Below, one piece after another: positions 26,189-35,029 of a stretch of 64,000 nt of DNA. The DNA is taken from positions 161,088-225,087 of the forward strand of contig NZ_LGUR01000219.1 of NCBI RefSeq assembly GCF_001270495.1, in the 5' to 3' direction. The position numbers and the translations under genes were made by a program. The notes beneath the pieces were generated by a model. That model was not told where the DNA came from, ran no database searches, and saw only the letters and a program-made list of their open reading frames with translations. Each line of letters opens with the position of its first letter. Within the stretch, counting starts at the first letter, position 1. Origin of the DNA: Streptomyces viridochromogenes. GTDB taxonomy: Bacteria > Actinomycetota > Actinomycetes > Streptomycetales > Streptomycetaceae.

Positions 26189-27529
26189 ATGGCGGCGACG
26201 AGTAACACGGTGCGCGGCGGCACCGTCCTTCCGGCAGACGCGGCGCGCTGGGCGATGTGGACTTTCGTCGTCGTCAACGCGGTGATCGTCGAGGCGCTGT
26301 TCCTCAGCGCCGGCTCGGGCAAGAACGGGGTGCTCACAGTCGCGAAGTTCTTCGGACTGCACGCGGCCCTGCTGATGCTGTTCCAACTGCTGCTGGTGGC
26401 CCGGCTGCCGTGGCTGGACCGCCGTATCGGGATGGACCGGCTCACGGTGTGGCACCGCTGGGTCGGCTTCTCCCTGCTGTGGACCGTCCTCACCCACGCC
26501 ACGCTCGTGGTGCTCGGCTACGCGACGCTCGACGACACGTCCATGGGGAAGACGTTCCTCGCCCTGAGCGGGGTACCGGCCTCCCTGCTGGGCATGCTCG
26601 CCGCGACGATCATCCTCCTGATCGCCGTGATCTCCACCCGTTCCCTGCGACGGCGCCTGCGGTACGAGGTCTGGCACGGTCTGCATCTGCTGCTCTACGT
26701 GGCCCTGGGCCTGGCGTTCGTCCACCAGTTGCAGGAGACCACGACCTTCACGTCCTCCGCGTTCGCCACGGCCTACTGGTGGATCCTGTGGCTGTTCGCC
26801 TTCGGCTCCCTGCTGACCGGGCGGGTCGCCATGCCGCTGTGGCGCAACGCCTACCACCGGTTCCGTGTCACGGCCGTGGTACCGGAGTCGGACCACGTGG
26901 TGTCCGTGTACGTCACCGGCCGACACCTCGACAAACTCCCCGCCCGCGCGGGCCAGTTCTGCATCTGGCGGTTCCCCGGGCACAACCACTGGTGGCTGGC
27001 CAACCCCTTCTCCCTGTCGGCGGCGCCCGACGGCCGGGGACTGCGCCTCACGGCGAAGGCGGCCGGCAGCACCAGTGCCGGCCTGCGCAACGTCCCGGTC
27101 GGCAGCCGCGCCTTCGTCGAGGGACCGTACGGCGCGTTCACCTCACTGCACCGGACCCGGCCCGGCGCCCTGCTGATCGCAGGCGGCGTGGGGATCACGC
27201 CCGTGCGGGCGATGCTGGAGGACCAGGCGACCGGTGACGTCGTAGTGCTGTACCGGGTTCGCGGCGAGGCCGACGCCGTGCTGCTGAACGAGGTGCGCCA
27301 CCTGGTCGCGCTGCGGGGCGGGCGGCTGCACCTGCTCACGGGCAGGACCGCCGAGGGCGCCGCCCCGCCGTTCGCCCCGGGCAGCCTGCACCGGCTGGTC
27401 CCCGACGTCACCGAACGCGACGTGTACGTCTGCGGCCCACCCGCCATGACCGCGGCCGTGCTTTCCAGCCTGCGAGCCCTGAACGTCCCCGCGCGCCAGG
27501 TACACGCCGAGAGGTTCGGCCTGGCCTGA
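26189..27529 (+). CDS. ferric-reductase-like transmembrane protein with FAD/NAD(P) domain
   Basis: 446 aa, ATG at 26189. Six helices lead, with His pairs typical of heme ligation (WHRWVGFSLLWTVLTH; VWHGLHLLLYVALGLAFVHQ). The cytosolic half is a ferredoxin-NADP reductase module: FAD site NPFSLSAAP, nicotinamide site LLIAGGVGITPVRAM, and the end CGPPAMTAAVL. It should move electrons from NAD(P)H via FAD and hemes across the membrane to iron or another acceptor. No siderophore genes adjoin. Confidence 0.9.
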   Translation: MAATSNTVRGGTVLPADAARWAMWTFVVVNAVIVEALFLSAGSGKNGVLTVAKFFGLHAALLMLFQLLLVARLPWLDRRIGMDRLTVWHRWVGFSLLWTVLTHATLVVLGYATLDDTSMGKTFLALSGVPASLLGMLAATIILLIAVISTRSLRRRLRYEVWHGLHLLLYVALGLAFVHQLQETTTFTSSAFATAYWWILWLFAFGSLLTGRVAMPLWRNAYHRFRVTAVVPESDHVVSVYVTGRHLDKLPARAGQFCIWRFPGHNHWWLANPFSLSAAPDGRGLRLTAKAAGSTSAGLRNVPVGSRAFVEGPYGAFTSLHRTRPGALLIAGGVGITPVRAMLEDQATGDVVVLYRVRGEADAVLLNEVRHLVALRGGRLHLLTGRTAEGAAPPFAPGSLHRLVPDVTERDVYVCGPPAMTAAVLSSLRALNVPARQVHAERFGLA

Positions 27530-27547
27530 CCGCGGTGAACCCTGTGA

Positions 27548-27703
27548 TCAGCCGCCGAAGGCGGGTGCGTCGTCGTGTGCCCAGTCGGCGAAGGTGAGTG
27601 CGGGCCGGCCCAGCGAATGCGTCCACCGGCTGGGCGACATGACACCTCCGAACCAGCTGATCTTGACCGGGTCGACGACGTCCGCGATCAGGACGAGGAC
27701 GGG
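27548..27703 (-). pseudogene. C-terminal remnant of an NmrA/NAD(P)H-binding protein
   Basis: Reading the minus strand from about 27703 to the TGA at 27548 gives about 50 residues ending SLGRPALTFADWAHDDAPAF, the usual C-terminus of NmrA-type Rossmann proteins (GRP..(S/T)FA(D/E)WAR). No N-terminal part exists upstream. It abuts a crotonyl-CoA reductase fragment on the other strand. Confidence 0.75.
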
Positions 27704-27923
27704 CCGCATCGTCGGCAGTCACGCCGCCAACATGGCCGAGGCACACGAGGCCGACCGCTTGCCGCGCCTGGGCATGATCGCGCCGACCCTGTCGGTGACC
27801 TATTCCCTCACCGAGGCCGACGGGGCAACCAGGGCCGTTCGGCTCGGCGAGCACGTCGGCAAGGTCAGCATCAGCTGCCTGGCACCGAGCGACGGTCTCG
27901 GCGTGGAGGATCACGCCCCCTGA
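27699..27923 (+). pseudogene. C-terminal remnant of crotonyl-CoA carboxylase/reductase
   Basis: From about 27699 the plus frame reads GRIVGSHAANMAEAHEADRL, then GMIAPTLSVTYSL and HVGKVSISCLAP, then GLGVEDH. This matches the last ~70 residues of Ccr (RIIGSHFANYREAWEANRL..G.IHPTLS.VY). The rest of the ~440-aa gene is missing; upstream codons in this frame read through the opposite-strand NmrA remnant and are not Ccr. Confidence 0.8.
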
Positions 27924-28041
27924 CGACGCCTTCGAACGGCCCCGGCAGGTGACGGGCTGAAGTATTCGTTCCCTGCCGGGCGCCTGAGGCCTCCTGCGCA
28001 TAGGTTGTCGAGTGAAACGCAGGCCAACTCGGGGAGCTCCC

Positions 28042-28836
28042 ATGCCACTTGACGCATCACTCATCAACAGCAACGTGCCGCATTCGGCCCGTATCTGGAA
28101 CTACTGGCTGGGCGGCAAGGACTGCTACGAGGTCGACCGTCAGGTCGGCGATCAGATCGTTGAGGCCAATCCGCACATACTCGACATCGCCCGGGCCCAG
28201 CGGGCGTTCCTCGTCCGCGCCGTGGAGTACCTCGTCGGCCAGGCCGGCATACGCCAGTTCCTGGACGTCGGCACTGGTCTGCCCACCGCCGACAACACCC
28301 ACGAGGTGGCCCAGCGAGCGGCCCCCGAGTCGCGGATCGTCTATGTCGACCATGACCCGATCGTGCTGGCCCACGCCGAGGCGTTGCTGACCAGTACGCC
28401 GGTGGGCAGGACGGACTACATCGACGCTGACATGCGCGATCCCGTCGGCATCTTGGAAGGCGCGGCCAAGACCCTGGATTTCACCCAGCCCGTGGCGCTG
28501 ATGCTGCTGGGTATCGCCGCGCACGTCACCGACGACTCCGCCTACGACATCGTGGGCCGCCTGGTCGACTCCCTGCCGTCCGGCAGCTACCTCGTGTTCT
28601 GCGACAGCACCGAGGCCATTCACCCCGAACAGCAGCGCGCGATGATCAAGCAGTGGAACGAAGCGAGCGGCAATCCGCGTGTCAACCGCAGCCCGGAGGC
28701 ACTCGCCCGGTTCTTCGAGGGCCTGGCGTTGCTGGACCCAGGATTGGTCTCGGTCTCCCGCTGGCGCCCCGAGCCGACCGGATCCGAACTGCCTTCGGAG
28801 GTCGACAGCTTCGGCGGCGTGGCACGCAAGCCGTAG
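28042..28836 (+). CDS. SAM-dependent methyltransferase, DUF574 family (paralogue of 21301)
   Basis: 264 aa, ATG at 28042 with GGGGAG upstream. Same motifs as the first copy: NVPHSARIWNYWLGGKDCYE, FLDVGTGLPTADNTHEVAQR, VYVDHDPIVLAHAEALL. The two align along their whole length but are clearly diverged, so this is an old duplication or separate acquisition. Substrate unknown. Confidence 0.92.
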   Translation: MPLDASLINSNVPHSARIWNYWLGGKDCYEVDRQVGDQIVEANPHILDIARAQRAFLVRAVEYLVGQAGIRQFLDVGTGLPTADNTHEVAQRAAPESRIVYVDHDPIVLAHAEALLTSTPVGRTDYIDADMRDPVGILEGAAKTLDFTQPVALMLLGIAAHVTDDSAYDIVGRLVDSLPSGSYLVFCDSTEAIHPEQQRAMIKQWNEASGNPRVNRSPEALARFFEGLALLDPGLVSVSRWRPEPTGSELPSEVDSFGGVARKP

Positions 28837-28861
28837 GCGTCACGGAGGACGGCAGGCGCCG

Positions 28862-29344
28862 TCACATCCCACGCGGTGGGCGTTCCTCGTACAAGGAGCG
28901 CCCCTCGTTCCGCGGTCGCTCCTCGGACAGATCGAAGAGGTTGCCGCGCTGGACGACGCACAGGGCCCAGATGACGAACCCCGAAATGGTGATCATCACG
29001 ACCGACCACACCGGGTAGTACGGCAGCGAGAGGAAGTTGGCGATGATGACGAGTCCGCCGATGGCGACGCCGGCGACGCGCGCCCATGTCGCGGTACGGA
29101 GCAGCCCGAAGCTGACGATCACAGCGAGCGCGCCCAGGGCGAGGTGGATCCAGCCCCAGCTGGTCAGGTCGAACTCGAACACGTAGTTGCGCGTCGTGAC
29201 GAAGATGTCGTCCTCGGCGATCGCCATGATGCCCCGGAAGATGTCGAGCAGGCCGACGAGGAGGAGCATCACGGCCGCGAAGGCCGTCAGGCCGCCCGCC
29301 CATTCCTGCTTCGCCGTCTGTGGCCGGGAGTGTGTCGCAGTCAT
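28862..29344 (-). CDS. DUF7144-type four-helix membrane protein
   Basis: 160 aa, ATG at 29344. Four membrane helices (LTAFAAVMLLLVGLLDIFRG; WGWIHLALGALAVIVSFGLL; VAGVAIGGLVIIANFLSL; VWSVVMITISGFVIWALCVV) with a short charged C-terminus. The domain is common as stand-alone proteins in Streptomyces; function unknown. Its minus-strand neighbour upstream is an HdeD-like remnant. Confidence 0.8.
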   Translation of the reverse strand: MTATHSRPQTAKQEWAGGLTAFAAVMLLLVGLLDIFRGIMAIAEDDIFVTTRNYVFEFDLTSWGWIHLALGALAVIVSFGLLRTATWARVAGVAIGGLVIIANFLSLPYYPVWSVVMITISGFVIWALCVVQRGNLFDLSEERPRNEGRSLYEERPPRGM

Positions 29345-29374
29345 CTTGCGCCTCGTTTCGCGTAGTCCGGAGGC

Positions 29375-29755
29375 TCAGCGACCGGTGGGGGTGGCCGAGC
29401 CCGAGCGTCCCGCACTGTGACCGGTCAGGACCAGCTCCTTCGCCCTGCGGAACTCCTCGTCCGGAGCGCGGCCCGCCATGCGAGGGCGACCACCGCCTCG
29501 GCCAGGCCGAGCAGGACGAGCCACAGTCCGAGCAGCCGGGTCAGGGCGCGGGCCGACTCGGCCGGCATGGCGAGCACCACGATCCCCGCGACGATGCCGA
29601 GCACCGCGGCGCCCAGGACAACGCCACGGTGTGGCAGATCCTTGGTGGCGATGGCCGTGTAGAGGGTGAGGACGCCGGGGGGCCTTCCAGCTCACCGCCC
29701 GGTCGGCCTCGGGCTCCTGCCCGGCGCGCGCCGCCGGACCACCCGGCATGGTCAT
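29375..29755 (-). pseudogene. HdeD-like membrane protein remnant with frameshifts
   Basis: The ATG frame at 29755 begins MTMPGGPAARAGQEP...SWKA. The hydrophobic HdeD (DUF308)-like sequence (VLTLYTAIATKDLPHRG, LGAAVLGIVAGIVVLAMP, LLGLWLVLLGLAEAVVALAW) lies in another frame that has no start codon. The original frame then resumes as DEEFRRAKELVLTG to its stop. Two frameshifts and loss of the family's N-terminal half indicate a broken gene. One arm of a 33-bp inverted repeat (29670-29702) sits at the first frame break. Confidence 0.65.
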
Positions 29756-29935
29756 GGCGCCTCCTCGCGTGATCGAGTGCTCGCTTCCGGACCGCCGCCG
29801 GGGCGGTGCGTGAGGGACGGCGTGCGAGCGCCCGACCGCTCCCAGGGTCATACCTGCCGCCGGGTGCCGGGATCACCCAGCACGGGTGATCCATCGACGC
29901 CGCCGGGCGGTGAGCTGGAAGGCCCCCCGGCGTCC
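29670..29935. repeat. 33-bp perfect inverted repeats 200 bp apart
   Basis: Left arm 29670-29702 and right arm 29903-29935 are exact reverse complements (right arm begins CCGGGCGGTGAGCTGGAAGG). The left arm lies within the HdeD-like remnant and the right arm in non-coding sequence. The layout would suit an invertible segment, the ends of a tiny element, or an inverted duplication. No recombinase gene lies next to it. Confidence 0.85.
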
Positions 29936-30163
29936 GGCCCGTCCACCTTCAGGCCGGACCGCACGAGAAGACACGCGATGAGCGATCCGAGCATGCCCGG
30001 ACGGGCAGCGCCCGGTTCCGGCCGGACGCCCACGGTGACGCCCACGGTCGGCCCCCCGCCGGTGGGTGGCGGTCCTCGCCGTCATCCGCGCCGTGCTCAT
30101 CGCCGTCGGCCGTTGCTCACGGACCTCCCCGGCCGATCCGGTACGGCGCGCCTCCCGGTTCTG

Positions 30164-30361
30164 TCACTCCGGAAGCTGCCGCATCTCCATGACACGCAGT
30201 CCCAGCGACTGGCAGCGCGCCAGGAGCCCATACAGATGCGCCTCGTCCACGACAGGGCCGAACAGTACGGTCTGGCCGGACATCACCACGTGGCCCAGCT
30301 CCGGAAAGGCTTTGGCCAGTGTTTCGGACAGGTGTCCCTCGATCCGGATCTCGTAGCGCAC
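30164..30361 (-). CDS. small conserved hypothetical protein
   Basis: 65 aa from the GTG at 30361 with GGAAGGA six bases upstream. Compact alpha/beta pattern: RYEIRIEGHLSETLAKAFPEL, TVLFGPVVDEAHLYGLLARC, LGLRVMEMRQL. It looks like a small ferredoxin-like fold. Stand-alone proteins of this type are frequent in Streptomyces; function unknown. Confidence 0.65.
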   Translation of the reverse strand: MRYEIRIEGHLSETLAKAFPELGHVVMSGQTVLFGPVVDEAHLYGLLARCQSLGLRVMEMRQLPE

Positions 30362-30486
30362 GAGCTGTCCTTCCGAGGACTGCTGCGGACAGGCGGATGG
30401 CGTCCTTCTCTGCGATCCTCCGCCTCCGCGCTTCTAGGGACCTCACCCGGTACAGGTGACCGTCGCCGGCAACTGAACGCCACGGA

Positions 30487-31026
30487 TCAATGCTTCAGGA
30501 CGATCTTGAAGGAGATGATCAGCAGACCGAGCAGGAGGTTGACCGCGGCGGTGGCCGCCATGAGCCGTGGCGTAGCACCCGCGCGGCGTGCCGCGGCCAC
30601 GGACCAGCCCACCTGGCCGGCCACGGCGACGGAGAGAGCGAGCCAGAGGGCACCTCGTACGTCCAGGCCCAGGAGCGGACTGACGGCAACCGCGGTCGCA
30701 GGCGGGACGGCGGCCTTGACGATCGGCCACTCGTCACGGCACGCGCGGAGCACGACCCGGCGGTCCGGGGCCTGCTGCGCCAGACGGGCCCCGAACAGCT
30801 GGGCATGCACGTGCGCGATCCAGAACACCACCCCGGTGAGCAGCAGCAACAGCACCAGCTCGGTACGGGGGAACGAGCCCAGGGAGCCGGCGCCGATCAC
30901 CACGGAGGCCGCGAGCATGGAGCCGTAGACGCCGCCCGTGTAGTCCGCCTGTGCCCGGCGTTCGGCACGGCGCTCCGCGCGGGCCGTCGCCGGGCCGGCC
31001 ACGGTTCTGCTTCTGGTTCTGGTCAC
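30487..31026 (-). CDS. four-helix membrane protein, unknown function
   Basis: 179 aa from the GTG at 31026 (GGAGGGA upstream), 18 bp after the stop of the DHA2 transporter gene, so probably co-transcribed. Basic N-terminus rich in Arg/Ala, then helices around 35-50, 55-75, 105-130 and 150-175. No family recognised; may be an accessory to the transporter. Confidence 0.65.
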   Translation of the reverse strand: MTRTRSRTVAGPATARAERRAERRAQADYTGGVYGSMLAASVVIGAGSLGSFPRTELVLLLLLTGVVFWIAHVHAQLFGARLAQQAPDRRVVLRACRDEWPIVKAAVPPATAVAVSPLLGLDVRGALWLALSVAVAGQVGWSVAAARRAGATPRLMAATAAVNLLLGLLIISFKIVLKH

Positions 31027-31044
31027 CGGTGACTCCCTCCGGAC

Positions 31045-32673
31045 TCAGGGGGGCGATCCGGTCGCTCCGGCCGGAGCGTCGGCGTCCGGCTGCCGCGGAC
31101 GGCTTGGCCGGGCGGTCGGCAGGTGCGGTGTGACCAGGAAACTGGCGAGAGCGATGCCGCCGGTGGCCAGGATCGCCGCCTTCAGGCCGTCCAGCTGCGC
31201 GGAGGCGTAGGTGTCCGTGACGGCCTCGACCTGGGACGATGGCAATCCGGCACGCTCGGCGGCCGAGTGCACCTGATCGGTGGAGACGAAGGTGATCCCC
31301 GCCTGGAGAGCGACACCGACCTGCTCGCGGGTCTGTTCGGACAGCTGCGGATTGTCGTCCACCTGCGTGGTGAAGGCGTGGGCCAGCGCACCGATGAGGA
31401 TCGACCCGATGAGCGCGGTGCCCAGAGCCGAGCCCAGATTCTGTGCCGTGAACTGGAGCCCTCCGGCCTCACTGCGTTCCTCCTCGCCGACGCCGGACTG
31501 GACGACGTTGCCCAGCTGCGAGGCGAGCAGGCCGACGCCCACGCCCAGCAGGGCCATGGCGCCGGCGAACTGCGCGTCGTCGATGACCGGGTCGATGGTG
31601 GCCAGCAGCCACACGATGGCCGCCACCAGGGTCGCCAGGGCCAGCCGAACCACCCGGCGCGGCCCCCACAGCCGTCCCAGAGAGGACGCGGACAGGGAGG
31701 TCACCAGCATGGTGGCGGACACCGGGAGCAGGCGCAGCCCCGTCTCGAAAGCGTCGAATCCCTGAACCACCTGCAGGTACAGCGGGATGGTGAAGAACAG
31801 TCCCAGCAGGATGAGGTTCTGGCTCAGCAGCGTCATCAGGCCGGACCGCAGCACGGGCCTGCCCAGCAGGGACAGGTGTACGAGGGGGTCGGCGCCCTGA
31901 TGCTCCCGCCGCCGCTCCCAGTGCCGGAAGAGGGCCAGGACGGCCGCCCCGGCGCCGACGACGAACAGCGTCGGTGCGAAGCCGAGGACGGTGAAGGGAG
32001 GGTTGCGGGGCTGCACCCATCCCCAGGTGCTGCTCTGCAGCACCCCGAGCACGCCCAGCCCCAGACCGGCCGCGGAGAGCGCCGCGCCGACCCCGTCCAG
32101 CCGGGGGCGCGGACCGGTCGGGGCGGGCGTCGCGATCACCCGGCGGCACAGCAGGACGGCCACGACGACCACCACCTCGCCGGCGAAGACCAGCCGCCAG
32201 GTCAGATACGTCGTCACCCAGCCGCCGAGCAGGGGGCCGACCGCGATCCCGGCGCCGGCGAGCCCGCCGATGACCGCGTAGGCGACGGCCCGGTCCTTCC
32301 CGCGGTACGACTCCGCGACGAGGGCGGCCATGGCCGGCAGCACCATGGCCGCTCCGAGCCCCTCGATGACGGACCAGCCCAGTGCGAGGACCCACAGGGT
32401 GGGTGCCGCGGCGGTCAGGGCCGACCCCACGCCGTAGACGACCAGCCCGAGCAGGAACATGCGGCGACGCCCCAGGATGTCCCCGAACCTGCCGCCGATG
32501 ATCATGAACGCGGCCATGACCAGCGCGTACAGGGTGATGACGGCCTGGATGGCCGTGACCTCCGTGTCGAAGTCCTCGACCAGCTGACTGATGGACACGT
32601 TCATGACGGAGGTGTCCAGGACCATGAGGAACTGGGCCGTGCCGAGGACGATCAGAGCCCGCCAGTGCTTCAC
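31045..32673 (-). CDS. DHA2-family 14-helix drug/proton antiporter
   Basis: 542 aa from the GTG at 32673 (GAGG 8 nt upstream). It has the motif-A region GGRFGDILGRRRMFL, helix-1 FLMVLDTSVMNVSIS, and the motif-C-like GGLAGAGIAVGPLLGGWV in helix 5. It should expel a cationic or hydrophobic compound. No adjacent regulator; a four-helix membrane gene follows in the same transcript. Confidence 0.92.
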   Translation of the reverse strand: MKHWRALIVLGTAQFLMVLDTSVMNVSISQLVEDFDTEVTAIQAVITLYALVMAAFMIIGGRFGDILGRRRMFLLGLVVYGVGSALTAAAPTLWVLALGWSVIEGLGAAMVLPAMAALVAESYRGKDRAVAYAVIGGLAGAGIAVGPLLGGWVTTYLTWRLVFAGEVVVVVAVLLCRRVIATPAPTGPRPRLDGVGAALSAAGLGLGVLGVLQSSTWGWVQPRNPPFTVLGFAPTLFVVGAGAAVLALFRHWERRREHQGADPLVHLSLLGRPVLRSGLMTLLSQNLILLGLFFTIPLYLQVVQGFDAFETGLRLLPVSATMLVTSLSASSLGRLWGPRRVVRLALATLVAAIVWLLATIDPVIDDAQFAGAMALLGVGVGLLASQLGNVVQSGVGEEERSEAGGLQFTAQNLGSALGTALIGSILIGALAHAFTTQVDDNPQLSEQTREQVGVALQAGITFVSTDQVHSAAERAGLPSSQVEAVTDTYASAQLDGLKAAILATGGIALASFLVTPHLPTARPSRPRQPDADAPAGATGSPP

Positions 32674-32880
32674 GGTGTCCACCTCGCAGAGGGCCGGCGC
32701 ACGCCTCGCCGCTCCCCCCATCGCATCCCAGGCACGCGCCCCGTGCCTCACCCGCAATGGGGGAAGGGCTGCGCCGCGGCGCTGTCTGCTGATGGAGAGG
32801 GCGGACAGGGGTACCAGACACGACTAGTCGAAAACCCCTCCGCATCGCGCCCCTTCGCCGCATCTACCGATCCTTCGCGT

Positions 32881-33069
32881 CGCCGAGGTGGCCGGCCTCC
32901 ACGTCATCCGCCTCCACGACGCCCGCCACGGAACGGCCACCCCGCTCAGGGCGGCCGGAGTGGCACCCCGCGTCGTGATGGAGATCCTCGGGCACAGCCA
33001 GATCAGCACCGCGAAGCCATGAGCCGCATGGACCGGCTACTGCGAAAGCGGCGGCTCGGTTGCGAGTGA
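32881..33069 (+). pseudogene. tyrosine integrase 3' remnant (first copy)
   Basis: The plus frame through 32909 reads RLHDARHGTATPLRAAG then VAPRVVMEILGHSQIST, the catalytic H-x-x-R and LGH segment of Streptomyces element integrases, and hits TGA at 33020. The expected tail resumes in another frame as SRMDRLLRKRRLGCE, ending at 33069, so the Tyr-containing stretch is deleted. The rest of the gene is absent upstream. Confidence 0.8.
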
Positions 33070-33103
33070 CCGGCCCCCGTTGATGTCAGGAGTAGATGTC
33101 AAA

Positions 33104-33131
33104 GGCCCCGGACCATGATCGGTCCGGGGCC
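33104..33131 (+). terminator. hairpin after integrase remnant
   Basis: GGCCCCGGACC-ATGATC-GGTCCGGGGCC: perfect 11-bp stem and 6-nt loop, 35 bp after the integrase remnant. Confidence 0.75.
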
Positions 33132-33156
33132 AGGGGGGGGCAGCGTGGCCCGGCGC

Positions 33157-33251
33157 ACGCAAACGGCCCCGGACGAGGAGCCCGGGGCCGAGTGGAACGC
33201 CTCCCTGGGGCGGAATCCCAGCTCGGCGACGTAATGCGTGATGCCCCCGGC
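33157..33251 (+). repeat. att-like repeat block, copy 1, ending in tRNA-Arg 3' end
   Basis: 95 bp about 80% identical to 43852-43947. It starts ACGCAAACGGCCCCGGAC, contains the hairpin CGGCCCCGG/CCGGGGCCG and AACGCCTCCCTGGG, and ends TGCCCCCGGC (33242-33251), the exact terminal 10 bases of the tRNA-Arg gene at 43938. No tRNA body follows here. It is best read as an old attachment-site junction. Confidence 0.8.
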
Positions 33252-33847
33252 CCGCCAGCCGTCTCGACGGGATGCCGGGCGCGGGATGTCCCCCGCTGTC
33301 CGCACCGACTCTCAGTGCACGATCGCGGCGGGCGGTTCTGCTGCACGGACCGCCGTGTCGCTCGCGGGGCCGCGTAGCCGCACCTTCTGTAACCGTTCCA
33401 GTTCGCACTGTTGACACCCCGCGCGCATACCTTTAACGTCGCGCCAATATTTCGAACATGTGACTATATTTCGAACGTTGAAAGGCGAATGCCCTGTGCG
33501 TTGCCGGAATCAGCACGCATGTGGTCGGAACGCGGCACCGATTCGAACCCTGTGTCGGGCCGCCCCGACCCTGACGACCTCGGCGGCTATGCGTGGATCC
33601 ACGAGGGCGCCGAACTGATCCGTCACGGCGCACGGCGCTGTCCGAGGTTCGGTCTGTCCAGGGCGCCCGGGGGCCTGCCTGTGCGGCCTCCCATCTGCGG
33701 GACCTGACCCTCGACACCGCCCGGGAACGGGTGCGGCGTGTCCCACTCGCTCTCGACCTGCCTGCCGACTGCCGCTCCACCGCTTCCCCTCGACGGCTGA
33801 TACGCCGTCATCCCCTCAACGACGAGAAGGACAAGGAACGAATCACC
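33252..33847 (+). other. gene-poor stretch with direct repeats upstream of the sugar-binding gene
   Basis: No intact gene. An 11-bp direct repeat ATATTTCGAAC occurs at 33447-33457 and 33466-33476 (19 bp apart) behind AT-rich sequence, a likely regulator site. An open stretch from about 33489 to 33707 (contains PDDLGGYAWIHEGAELIRHG) may be gene debris that I cannot name. AAGGA precedes the start at 33848. Confidence 0.45.
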
Positions 33848-34933
33848 ATGTTCAATCGAAGAACCGTCCTCGCCGGAGTCGCCTCCCTCGGCCTCACTCT
33901 GTCCGCCTGCAGTAAGGGCGGCGCGGGCGGCTCAGGGGGCAGCTCCGAGGGCGGTACCGTCGGTGTCGCCATGCCGACCCGGTCCTCCGAGCGCTGGCTC
34001 ACCGACGGCAGGAGCGTCGTCGAGGGCCTCAAGGCCATGGGGTACAAGACCAAGCTGGTCTACGGCGACGACGACCCGAAAGCCCAGGTCTCACAGATCG
34101 AGAAACTGATCCAGCAGGGCGTCGACGCCCTGATCATCGCGGCCATCGACAACAGGTCGCTGAACGACGTGCTTCAACAGGCCGCCGACGCGGACATTCC
34201 GGTGGTCTCCTACGATCGGCTCATCCTCGGCACCAAGAACGTCGACTACTACGTTTCCTTCGACAACGAGATGGTCGGCATGATCCAGGCCCGCTACATC
34301 ATCGACAAGCTCGGCCTCGACGACGGCAAAGGCCCGTTCAACATCGAGTTGTTCGCCGGTTCCCCCGACGACAACAACACCAAGTACTTCTTCGACGGCT
34401 CGATGACGCACCTGCAGTCGTTTCTGGACAGCAGGCAGTTGGTCGTCCGGTCCGGCGAGACCAAGCTCAACCAGATCACCACACCTCGCTGGGACGGGCC
34501 CACCGCGCAAAGGCGCATGAGCGACATCCTCACCAAGTGGTACCGCAGTGAGCGGGTCGACGCGGTCCTGTCGCCGTACGACGGCATCTCGAGGGGCGTC
34601 CTGTCCGCGCTGAAGTCGGGCGGCTACGGCTCCGGCGTCGAGCCCCTCCCGGTCATCACCGGTCAGGACGCCGAACTGGAGTCGGTGAAGTCGATCATCG
34701 CGGGTGAGCAGTCGCAGACCGTCTACAAGGACGTCCGTCTGCTCGCCGAGGCCGCCGCGACCATGGTCGACGACCTGCTCAAGGACAGAGTGCCGTGGGT
34801 GGACGACGCCGTGGGTTACAACAACGGAGTCAAGGCCGTGCCCGCCGTCCTGCTGCAGCCCGCGGGCGTCGACAAGACCAACTACGAAACCCTTGTCGAG
34901 GACGGCTACTTCACCGCCGGCGAGCTCAAGTAG
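33848..34933 (+). CDS. sugar ABC transporter substrate-binding lipoprotein (ChvE/XylF-like), orphan
   Basis: 361 aa, ATG at 33848. N-terminus FNRRTVLAGVASLGLTLSAC carries twin arginines and a lipobox with Cys21, so it is probably a Tat-exported lipoprotein. The mature part is a type-1 periplasmic-binding fold: VGVAMPTRSSERW, LIQQGVDALIIAAID, IPVVSYDRLI, and VDAVLSPYDGISRGVLSAL. It matches ChvE/XylF proteins that feed xylose or galactose-type sugars to an ATPase/permease pair. No ATPase or permease gene follows, so the protein is orphaned here, or would have to use a distant transporter. Confidence 0.88.
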   Translation: MFNRRTVLAGVASLGLTLSACSKGGAGGSGGSSEGGTVGVAMPTRSSERWLTDGRSVVEGLKAMGYKTKLVYGDDDPKAQVSQIEKLIQQGVDALIIAAIDNRSLNDVLQQAADADIPVVSYDRLILGTKNVDYYVSFDNEMVGMIQARYIIDKLGLDDGKGPFNIELFAGSPDDNNTKYFFDGSMTHLQSFLDSRQLVVRSGETKLNQITTPRWDGPTAQRRMSDILTKWYRSERVDAVLSPYDGISRGVLSALKSGGYGSGVEPLPVITGQDAELESVKSIIAGEQSQTVYKDVRLLAEAAATMVDDLLKDRVPWVDDAVGYNNGVKAVPAVLLQPAGVDKTNYETLVEDGYFTAGELK

Positions 34934-35029
34934 CGGCACGGCCCCCTTCACGACAACGCGTGCACGACGCTCGTCGTGACACTGACACCCCCCTCCCAGC
35001 CGTGAGTTGCCGGCTTTCAGCGTGCCGAA

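Noticed and set aside
31123..33069. 648-codon plus-strand ORF opposite the DHA2 transporter
   Set aside because: Antisense to clear transmembrane helices; Gln/Arg-rich composition. Only its last 17 codons (from 33019) are real, as the integrase tail.
33242..33310. Possible second tRNA gene next to the first integrase remnant
   Set aside because: Only the last 10 bases of tRNA-Arg are present; the following bases do not form T, anticodon or D arms.
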